Source of the DNA: Synanceia verrucosa
Taxonomy: Eukaryota > Chordata > Actinopteri > Perciformes > Synanceiidae
Reading direction: 5' to 3'
Assembly: GCA_029721515.1 (NCBI GenBank)
Contig: CM056550.1
Coordinates: 18,475,119 to 18,539,118 of the forward strand
Length of the DNA stretch: 64,000 bases
Both the position numbers and the translations under genes were made by a program. Shown here piece by piece: positions 37,732-49,700 of this stretch. Position 1 is the first letter of the stretch; the number at the start of each line of letters is the position of its first letter. The notes under the pieces are model-generated. The model saw only the letters and a list, made by a program, of their open reading frames with translations. It did no database searches and had not been told where the DNA came from.

Positions 37732-40700
37732 ATGGCAGCTTTAGACGAAATAAAACGTCTTGAATATTTATCTTTGGTGTCCAAAGTGTGCACGGAGCTG
37801 GAGAATCATTTGGGAATAAGCGAGAAAGATCTGGGTAAGTTTAGGCAACATGACAAAGTTGTTTCATCCTCTACGGAGCTAGCTAACGTATTACCAGACA
37901 GTGTTAATGCTAATGCTAACTGTTATTAGCCTCTGGAGTTAGCATGAATAACTAAACAACATTGTCGTTTTCAGCTGAATTTATCATCGATCTGGCTGAA
38001 AAACACCCAAAACTTGAAGAATTTAAAGCAGCTCTGTGTGAAAATGGAGCAGACTTCACAGTAAGTATGCAAATAAACAAGGAAATAGAAACTCCGTGTT
38101 TGTTACTGGTGTATTTAAATGTTTATGTATCTTTATGTTTATCTTTTTAGCACACCTTTATTGAAAATCTTCTTAGACTTATTCATACCATGCGTCCCTC
38201 ACCATCTACAAGTCAAGGTACCGATACTTTAAAATATACAGATGTATAATAATATGTTTACATGTTAACTGTTAAATTACACCTTCAGTTTTTCGTGTAT
38301 ATTATGTGTTTATTGTTTATAGCTCATCAGCCAGCAGATAAACCAAGGAGTGAGAAGGACAAGCTGAAAGAGAAATATCCTGCATTATGTAAACCAGATG
38401 ATCCTGTGTGGACGGTACGACTCGTTTCATGACACTAAACCCTGGCATGAATAATATATTTGACAACTGCAGTTTATAGTATTTTTAGCAAAGTTATTAA
38501 TTATTATTACTATAATTTCCTCTCTGTCAGATTCCAGCACACCACACAGGTAAAGATGATGAGCAGGTTGCAGCTGCAGCCATGAAGGAGCTGGAGATGC
38601 TCATGCCCAACTTCTGTGGAAGAAGCTTTGACAATAATAGGTAATTTAACAAAGAAGTTAGGTGGATGCTTGGAGTCATAGAGTACTGAAAGTAGTAATA
38701 CTGTAGAAATAAGAAGAATTTTTTTTATTCTTCTGTACTTACATATAAGTATATTTAACTATTGATTTTGTACACATTAAATGAGATTGAAGTTTCTGAA
38801 TATTTTAAAAAAATATATGTTTCCTTCTTTCCTGTTTCTAATTTTAGTTTTATTCTCATATTTAATTTTCTCTATACATCTATATTTATTTTCCTTTTAC
38901 AGATTTAGTCTTTTTTTTAAGGCTTATCTTATGACTCCATAGCTACTTATTAATGGGGAAAAAGCTAATAAGCCAAGAAACCAATGCAAAGTATATGTAT
39001 ATATTAAGATTTAATTGTCTTTTTTTCACTGTTTGGATTAAAGTTTGTTCTTGTCTTTTTTTTTTCATTTGCTCCTCAGGTCAGACAAGCCATCACACAG
39101 TGACAGAGGTCAGGATGCAGAAAGACAAATGGGATGCCAGCAAAGTCATTCTCTCTCCAGGTTAAGAGATATTGATGGAGAAACAGCCCCCAAGCCCAAA
39201 AGGAAACGTGTTTCTCGCTGGAGTGACCGTCCACCGAGCCCTCGCCGAGAAGATGAGAACAACAAGACGGATGGTAGAGACTCTGACCGTTGGCCTGATC
39301 GACCTGTGGATCTTCCTCTGCCAGAGGAGCCTGTTGTGGGCGACGTCTACAACGGCAAAATCAGCAGCATCATGCAGTTTGGCTGTTTCGTGCAGTTAGA
39401 GGGCCTCAGGTCAGTGTGAGAAATTATGTCTTAATTTCTAAATACAGCGAGAAAAGTTAAAAATCCTAAAAACAAAACATGTTATGTTGCACTCAACATT
39501 GCCAATGTTAATTTCTCATGTGTCTGAGCAAACACACATTTCCTGAGAATTCCTTGGACCACTGTGAGCGACTTCAGACTTGCACACTGTGGCCACACCA
39601 GGATCACACCTGTCTAAAACCTGAGATCATACCAAGTTAAATGCCTTATTAAGAATCAAATTACAGCAGTAATTTCCCTTAGGTTACTTTTAATAGAGGT
39701 GATTTGGCCCACAGTCTTGTTTTTCATGAGCTGTGTGTGTTGTTCACCTTTCAGAGATCAGATTTTCTTCATATTAAAACATTCACTTTTTGCAGAGTGA
39801 GGTGTGCTGTAGTGCCAGCATGTCATACAGTGTCAGGTCCTGTAACGCTTTGTTTGTAAAATATATAAGAAGACAGTTTTGGTAGTATCTAGTGACATCA
39901 TTTAATGATTAATATCCATAAATGACACTAGAATAAGCAATAAGGATTTGTTATTATTGTTATTATTTTATTCACAGTTCAGATTTGATTTCATGTTAAT
40001 GTGCTGCATATATTTGCTGTCCACAAAGAACTCTTCACGATTGCACAAGCGCACAACTTAGAGGGAACATTGCTGTCTGCATGTAATGCTCTTGTGATTC
40101 TGATCTGTGGTGTGTAACTCTCTGCAGGAAACGCTGGGAAGGCCTGGTGCACGTCTCAGAGTTACGCAAAGAAGGACGTATTGCCAATGTGGCCGACGTG
40201 GTCACCAAAGGCCAAAAGGTGAAGGTCAAAGTGCTGTCATTCACCGGAACGAAAGCCAGTCTTAGCATGAAGGTGAGTCTGCAAAAACGTTGATTTGCAA
40301 AAACTGGTATGAAACTTATATCCTTATCATGACTGGTTTCTCGTTGCTTGTTTACATTTTGTCAGGATGTCGACCAGGAGACGGGGGAGGACCTGAATCC
40401 CAACCGGAGAAGAAACTTTGACACTGGAGTCGCAGATGAAGCCTTGAGGAACCCTGACCGACCCATCGATGCCAGCATGCTAGAAATGGAGGACAACCCA
40501 GCAGAACGCAAACGGCTCGCGAAAATAACTGACCTGGAGAAATGGGAAATTAAACAGGTACTCAACACATTAATTTAAGACAGATTATTTAAGTGTCAGG
40601 GGTGACGTCTTTCTTGTGTGTTTTAAACCACCCAGTTTTAAAATACTTCTCATCCGTTCAGATGATCGCAGCAAACGTTCTTCCTAAAGAGGAGTTTCCG

Positions 40701-43700
40701 GAATTTGACGAGGAGACGGGAATTCTTCCCAAAATAGATGACGATGAAGGTAAAACACTTAATTCTGTTTTATTTCTTTAAATGAAAGTTACACTGTGTG
40801 ATAATCTCTCTTCTGTAACTGGTCCCTCCACAGATGAAGATTTAGAGATTGATCTGGTTGAAGATGAACCTCCATTCCTGCAGGGTCAGACCAAATGGAG
40901 CGCAAACATGAGCCCAGTCAAAATAGTCAAGGTATTTGCAGTATATCCACATTTGTTTTTGGAGGGGTGTGGGTCGATAGACTTCTTTCTAAATCTAACA
41001 TCATATATGTGCATTATCAGGAGTGAAACATCACTGCAACAAAGTGCAAAGTTAAACCACCGGAGGTCAGCAAAAACAAGATGTTCAGAAATCCCCGTCC
41101 AGACTTTATAATTCAAATATGCAGCATCCATGTTTATTATTAAAAATCCTTTATTTCAGCTGTTTTTCACACACACATAAATGAGATAAAATTACCAGCT
41201 ACATACTTGGGCAACACAAATAACACACGAAACACATCAAATGTACAAATATGGTGCGTTCTTTTTCTATTAAGAAATGAAGGATGAGATGTAATTTTTG
41301 TTGCCTACAAGCAGCATATTTTAAATCAGAGGGTCAAAGTTTTGAAACCTGCCAGGCTTCTGTATCTCAGTCATATACTGTGAAATGGAGCTGTGAAACT
41401 GTTGGTCCATCCATCTTAATTTACTCTAAATTGAGTGTGTTTGTGCTATAAATAGTGATGCAGTTTTTTTTTTTTTTTTCCTGTCAGAATCCGGACGGCT
41501 CCCTCTCCCAAGCCGCCATGATGCAGAGCGCTCTCGCTAAGGAGAGGAGGGAGCTGAAGCAGGCGGCTCGGGCTGCAGAGATGGACTCCATCCCTACCGG
41601 CCTCAACAAGCACTGGATCGACCCCATGCCTGACTGTACGTTCGTGAACGAGGCTGTACTGTAGGTCTGAACGTGTGCAGCTCTGACTGTGTGATTTAAA
41701 GGCATCAGTGGAAGAACTGGAAATTAATGAAAGAACAGAATCAATCCATGCTGTGTCAGAGATTTGAAAGTTAGAGAATGAGATGGAAGCGTCTGTCTTG
41801 TGCCAGGCCTATTACACTGTTACATTGTTACCGTGGCGGCGGACTGGAGATGATTATCTAGCATCCCCATGTGGTCACGCCGGCACACACAGCCATAATG
41901 CACTGTGACGCTGTCTTCCCCAGCCTGAGGGGACATCGGCGGCTTTACAAGTTCTTCCCAGCCCTGGTCACTACCTCTGACTCATAGTTTAATACAAAAA
42001 GAGCATGTTAGGAAGCTCATTATCATTGCAGCTCATCTTGATTAAAGAAAACAGTCGGATCCTGCCGGAACTTTACGTTAGTCCCTGTTCCTCTCCTGCA
42101 CAGATGAAGGAAGGCAGATCGCTGCCAACATGAGAGGCATCGGCGCTATGCCTCTGGATCTGCCGGCGTGGAAGAGATACGTCCTCGGAGGGAACCAGGT
42201 GTCGTACGGCAAGAAGACGGAACTGTCCATCCTACAGCAGAGAGAGAGCCTGCCTATCTTCAAGCTGAAGGAGCAGCTGGTTCAGGTACGATCAGTGGTG
42301 GGATTAACTCCCTGAGTGCCAGCCGTTTTCTAAAACAGAAAGTACCTTGTTTTTGCCCATTTTGAGTCATATTTCTAGACCCACAGAATATTTTGTACTA
42401 TGTCTCTGAAAACACTGAATAGCTCAAATGAAAGAAGAGACTCTCTATTTCATCATGAAAAAAAAGTGTTTGTTTTTTCCTTGTTCCATTCTTGTTTTAT
42501 CAGAGGTAGAGTAGAGGACACTTTCACCAAAATCACCACTTTTTGTCCAGATTCTGTTTGTTTTGCTCTCTAATCTCGATCGTCTCCACTTCCTGTTTTG
42601 ATCTCTGTGGTGTATACCGTCTCTTTATGCTCTGACTACATCTCCCAGAAGCCCCGAAATTATTCATAGGCTGTGTGAGACTGTGATCAGCGACCTGCTG
42701 CCAAAAAAACACTTTGACGTATTTTTACATTGATGGCACTCAAAGAGTTAAGGGGAAATGTGAATATTAGATATCACAAATAATAAAATTAATAATGAAC
42801 ATTATTTATACAGAACCTCTCAAACAATAAATTTTAGCACAAAGAGCTTCTCATCTACATCTCACTATACACCTTGGACAAAAGCGCTTCCTTAAAAAGT
42901 TAAAATAAATTAAAATCCAGGTAATTAAGGTCTTAAGGTGTCTTAAATTTACTGTAAATTTGCTGAAGCTATTGAATTTTCAGACGGTACGTTTAATGCC
43001 AATAGGAAAACAAAGTATTGAGAGATTTACTGTAATTTTGCACGTTATTTTGTTCACAACGTTCACTTTGTTCTTGAAAGTTGTGAAATTTAAGTTGTAG
43101 AAAAAGTTGTGTTATGCAATTGATATCGTTGTTGCGAGTGTTAAGTGTTTTAAAATCATAAAAAAAATTATTGTCAGAGATTAAGTCCTGCTAAATATCG
43201 ATATCTGCATCAGCCTCAGAAATCCGTATTGTTAGGGCCCGAAAATAAATTGACTATTTTTTACCAAAGAAATTTGTAATGACATTTTTGGGTCTTTTTT
43301 GGGTACATTTGTTGAAGTCTTAAAAATGTCTTAAAAAGTATCAAATTTGACTTTTAAAATGGTCCAGGAACCCTGTATACTATGTCACAGGTTTTAATGC
43401 TGTTTGCAAGCATTTTATAAGAAGAGCTGTCATTTTAGTTTTAGTTTTCTGTCAAAAATGAATTGAAATAAATGAAAAAAAATAAGTCACAAAACTTTAT
43501 ATATTGTGTAGTGTAACTACGTGTAACACTTTACAAATTCCTTGTTTCTGTTAACAGGCTGTCCACGATAATCAGATCTTGATTGTTGTTGGAGAAACCG
43601 GCTCCGGTAAGACCACACAGATCACTCAGTACCTGGCGGAGGCGGGCTACACCGCCAGGGGGAAGATCGGCTGCACGCAGCCCCGTCGTGTGGCGGCCAT

Positions 43701-46700
43701 GTCTGTGGCCAAGAGAGTCTCTGAGGAGTATGGATGTCGTTTAGGACAGGAGGTGAGTTTTGTTCTGCACAAGCATTTCCTCTCTGCTGTGGTATACAAC
43801 TTGTATTTGTTTTACCTGAACTCCAGGTGGGCTACACCATCCGTTTTGAGGACTGCACCAGCACTGAGACAGTGATCAAGTACATGACCCATGGCATGCT
43901 GCAGAGGGAGTGTCTGCTGGACCCAGACATGAGCCTGTACTCCCTCATCATGCTGGATGAGGCCCATGAGAGGACAATCCACACTGACGTGCTGTTTGGA
44001 CTCCTCAAGAAGGTATTTTATTTACAGCCTCCAAACCATACCCTGTTACTAAAGAGGAGTAAATCACGCCAACGATGCTGTGCCTGTCTCTTTCAGACGA
44101 TTCAGAAACGCAAAGACATGAAGCTGATCGTGTCCTCGGCCACGCTGGACGCCGTCAAGTTCTCCCAGTATTTCTTTGAAGCTCCCATCTTCACCATCCC
44201 AGGGAGAACCTTCCCAGTGGAGGTTCTCTACACCAAAGAGCCTGAGACAGACTACCTGGACGCCAGTCTCATCACAGTCATGCAGATCCATCTAATGGAG
44301 CCCCCAGGTATGGCTGAGTCATCTGAAAGCATTTTTTACAACTATTTTCAACATATTCTGCTATTAAATCATTCTACAGGATATAATAAGTGTATTTAAT
44401 GCCTTTTTATGACATTTTAAAAAATTTCATTTTTTGACTTTTTCAACGTACTATAGTATGACTTTTTTTGAAGATTTTCAACATGTTATAAAAGGCATTT
44501 TTTACAACTATTTTCGACATATTCTGCTATTAAATCATTCTACAGGCTACAATAAGTGTATTTAATGAGTTTTTATGACATTTTAAAAAATTTCATTTTT
44601 TGACTTTTTCAACATACTATAGTATGACTTTTTTTGAAGATTTTCAACATGTTATAAAAGGCATTTTTTACAACTATTTTCGACATATTCTGCTATTAAA
44701 TCATTCTACAGGCTATAATAAGTGTATTTAATGAGTTTTTATGACATTTTAAAAAATTTCATTTTTTGACTTTTTCAACATACTATAGTATGACTTTTTT
44801 TGAAGATTTTCAACATGTTATAAAAGGCATTTTTTACAACTATTTTCGACATATTCTGCTATTAAATCATTCTACAGGCTATAATAAGTGTATTTAATGA
44901 GTTTTTATGACATTTTAAAAAATTTCATTTTTTGACTTTTTCAACATACTATAGTATGACTTTTTTTGAAGATTTTCAACATGCTATAAAAGGCATTTTT
45001 TACAACTATTTTCGACATATTCTGCTATTAAATCATTCTACAGGCTATAATAAGTGTATTTAATGAGTTTTCATGACATTTTAAAAAATTTCATTTTTTG
45101 ACTTTTTCAACATACTATAGTATGACTTTTTTTGACGATTTTCAACATGTTATAAAAGGCATTTTTTACAACTATTTTCGACATATTCTGCTATTAAATC
45201 ATTCTACAGGCTACAATAAGTGTATTTAATGACTTTTTATGACATTTTAAAAAATTTCATTTTTTGACTTTTTCGACATACTATAGTATGACTTTTTTTG
45301 ACGATTTTCAACATGTTATAAAAGGCATTTTTTACAACTATTTTCGACATATTCTGCTATTAAATCATTCTACAGGATATAATAAGTGTATTTAATGAGT
45401 TTTTATGACATTTTAAAAAATTTCATTTTTTGACTTTTTCGACACACTATAGTATGACTTTTTTTGAAGATTTTCAACATGTTATAAAAGGCATTTTTTA
45501 CAACTATTTTCGACATATTCTGCTATTAAATCATTCTACAGGCTATAATAAGTGTATTTAATGAGTTTTTATGACATTTTAAAAAATTTCATTTTTTGAC
45601 TTTTTCAACATACTATAGTATGACTTTTTTTGAAGATTTTCAACATGTTATAAAAGGCATTTTTTACAACTATTTTCGACATAGTCTGCTAGTAAATCAT
45701 TCTACAGGCTATAATAAGTGTATTTAATGAGTTTTTATGACATTTTAAAAAATTTCATTTTTTGACTTTTTCAACATACTATAGTATGACTTTTTTTGAC
45801 GATTTTCAACATGTTATAAAAGGCATTTTTTACAACTATTTTCGACATATTTTGCTATTAAATCATTCTACAGGATATAATAAGTGTATTTAATGAGTTT
45901 TTATGACATTTTAAAAAATTTCATTTTTTGACTTTTTCAACATACTATAGTATGACTTTTTTTGAAGATTTTCAACATGCTATAAAAGGCATTTTTTACA
46001 ACTATTTTCGACATAGTCTGCTAGTAAATCATTCTACAGGCTATAATAAGTGTATTTAATGAGTTTTTATGACATTTTAAAAAATTTCATTTTTTGACTT
46101 TTTCAACATACTATAGTATGACTTATTTTTTGAAGATTTTTAACATGTTATAAAAGGCGTTTTTTACAACCATTTTCGACATATTTTGCTATTAAATCAT
46201 TCTACAGGATATAATAAGTGTATTTAATGACTTTTTATGACATTTTAAAAATTTTCATTTTTTGACCTTTTCGACACACTATAGTATGACTTTTTTTGAA
46301 GATTTTCAACATGTTATAAAAGGCATTTTTTTACAACTATTTTGACATAGTCTGCTAGTAAATCATTCTACAGGCTATAATAAGTGTATTTAATGAGTTT
46401 TTATGACATTTTAAAAAATTTCATTTTTTGACTTTTTCGACATACTATAGTATGACTTTTTTTTGAAGATTTTTAACATGTTATAAAAGGCATTTTTTAC
46501 AACTATTTTCGACATATTCTGCTATTAAATCATTCTACAGGCTACAATAAGTGTATTTAATGAGTTTTTATGACATTTTAAAAAATTTCATTTTTTGACT
46601 TTTTCAACATACTATAGTATGACTTTTTTTGACGATTTTCAACATGTTATAAAAGGCATTTTTTTACAACTAGTTTGCTATTAAATCATTCTACAGGATA

Positions 46701-49700
46701 TAATAAGTGTATTTAATGACTTTTTATGACATTTTAAAAAATTTCATTTTTTGACTTTTTCAACATACTATAGTATGACTTTTTTTGAAGATTTTCAACA
46801 TGTTATAAAAGGCATTTTTTACAACTATTTTGACATAGTCTGCTAGTAAATCATTCTACAGGCTATAATAAGTGTATTTAATGACTTTTTATGACATTTT
46901 AAAAAATTTCATTTTTTGACTTTTTCGACATACTATAGTATGACTTTTTTTGAAGATTTTCAACATGTTATAAAAGGCATTTTTTACAACTATTTTCGAC
47001 ATATTCTGCTATTAAATCATTCTACAGGCTACAATAAGTGTATTTAATGAGTTTTTATGAAATTTTAAAAATTTCATTTTTGACTTTTTCGACATACTAT
47101 AGTATGACTTTTTGACGATTTTCAACATGTTATAAAAGGCATTTTTTACAACTATTTTCGACATATTCTGCTATTAAATCATTCTACAGGCTACAATAAG
47201 TGTATTTAATGAGTTTTTATGACATTTTAAAAAATTTCATTTTTTGACTTTTTCGACATACTATAGTATGACTTTTTTTGAAGATTTTCAACATGTTATA
47301 AAAGGCATTTTTTACAACTATTTTCGACATATTTTGCTATTAAATCATTCTACAGGATATAATAAGTGTATTTAATGAGTTTTTATGACATTTTAAAAAA
47401 TTTCATTTTTTGACTTTTTCAACATACTAAAGTATGACTTTTTTTGAAGATTTTCAACATGTTATAAAAGGCATTTTTTTACAACTATTTTGACATAGTC
47501 TGCTATTAAATCATTCTACAGGATATAATAAGTGTATATAATGACTTTTTATGACATTTTAAAAAAAATCATTTTTTTGACTTTTTCGACACACTATAGT
47601 ATGACTTTTTTGACAATTTTCACCCTTCTATAACAGGCATATTTTACAACTATTTTCGACATACTGTGCTATTAAATCATTCTACAGGCTATAATAAGTG
47701 TATATAATGACTTTTTATGACATTTTAAAAATTTTCATTTTTTGACTTTTTCAACATACTATAGTATGACTTTTTTGACAATTTTCACCCTTCTATAACA
47801 GGCATATTTTACAACTATTTTCGACATACTGTGCTATTAAATCATTCTACAGGCTATAATAAGTGTATATAATGACTTTTTATGACATTTTAAAAATTTT
47901 CATTTTTTGACTTTTTCGACATACTATAGTATGACTTTTTTTGAAGATTTTCAACATGTTATAAAAGGCATTTTTTTACAACTATTTTGACATTGTCTGC
48001 TAGTAAATCATTCTACAGGCTATAATAAGTGTATATAATGACTTTTTATGACATTTTAAAAAAATTCATTTTTTGACTTTTTCGACACACTATAGTATGA
48101 CTTTTTTGACAATTTTCACCCTTCTATAACAGGCATATTTTACAACTATTTTCGACATACTGTGCTATTAAATCATTCTACAGGCTATAAGTGTATATAA
48201 TGACTTTGTCCGTTTTACTCTCTAATCTTGATCGTCTCCACTTCCTGTTTTGATCTCTGTGGTGCATACCATCTCTTTATGCTCTGACGACATCTCCCAG
48301 AAGCCCCAACATTACTCACCGTGATCAGCGACCCACTGCCGAAAAAGCACTTTGACGTTGAAATACCTCAATGGCACTTAAAGAGTTAAATAGAGTAACC
48401 ATGGCGGTTCTCAGATGGTCTTTTATACTTCAAACTGAATCTAGTCACGTCTCTGTCGGATAAAATAAATTTGAAGCATGTGATGGGCTTTTCTAGTAAA
48501 AGAGCATTTCTTTTCTCCATGTTCTCCATCCAGGTGACATCCTGGTGTTTCTGACTGGACAGGAAGAGATCGACACGGCTTGTGAGATCCTCTATGAGAG
48601 GATGAAGTCTCTGGGTCCTGATGTTCCTGAACTGATTATTCTGCCAGTTTACTCTGCTCTGCCCAGCGAGATGCAGACCAGGATCTTTGACCCAGCACCT
48701 CCAGGCAGCAGAAAGGTACTGAACTGGATATCATTAACGCTGTTAGACAGTTAGTATTTTTAGAGGGAAACTAGTTCCAGCTCCAGAATAACACTTTGAG
48801 CCATTTAATTTTATTCTACTCATTCACAGTGTTTCTTTGTTCACCACTAGGTCATCATAGCCACCAACATTGCTGAGACGTCTCTCACTATTGATGGCAT
48901 CTACTACGTGGTGGACCCTGGCTTTGTCAAACAGATCGTGTATAATTCAAAGACGGGCATCGACCAGCTTGTGGTGACTCCCATATCACAGGTACTTGAT
49001 AAAATCAATGGTTTTAATGAAAAAGAGCATCACTGGACATTGTTTTATTTCTTTATTCTGAACTTTTCTGATTTTTTTTTTCAGGCCCAGGCCAAGCAGA
49101 GGTCGGGTCGAGCCGGCAGGACGGGTCCAGGGAAGTGTTACAGGCTCTACACAGAGAGAGCTTACAGAGACGAGATGCTGACGACCAACGTGCCGGAGAT
49201 CCAGAGGACCAACCTGGCCAGCACTGTGCTGTCTCTGAAGGTAACGTACTTACGTGAGTCACTTTCCACCTGTTAAACTGATTTTGGATGATATTAGACA
49301 GTCATTGTTTTCTTTCATGCATTATGGTCAGTGTGATTTTGATTTTTTCCCAGGCCATGGGCATCAATGACCTCCTGTCTTTTGACTTCATGGACGCTCC
49401 TCCCATGGAGACTCTGATCACAGCCATGGAGCAGCTCTACACCCTGGGAGCTCTGGATGATGAAGGCCTCCTCACACGGCTGGGACGAAGGGTGAGCAGG
49501 AAAATCCACCATCTGTCACAGTGTTACATTAAAACTAATGACAGCTTTGTGCCTGTAATCTGTGCAAGAAGTGAGGAATACTTCAAATCTGTTTGTGCAC
49601 TGTCAGTGATTTCCTTCTGTATATGTCCTCTAGATGGCTGAGTTCCCTCTGGAGCCCATGCTCTGTAAGATGTTGATCATGTCCGTCCATCTGGGCTGCA

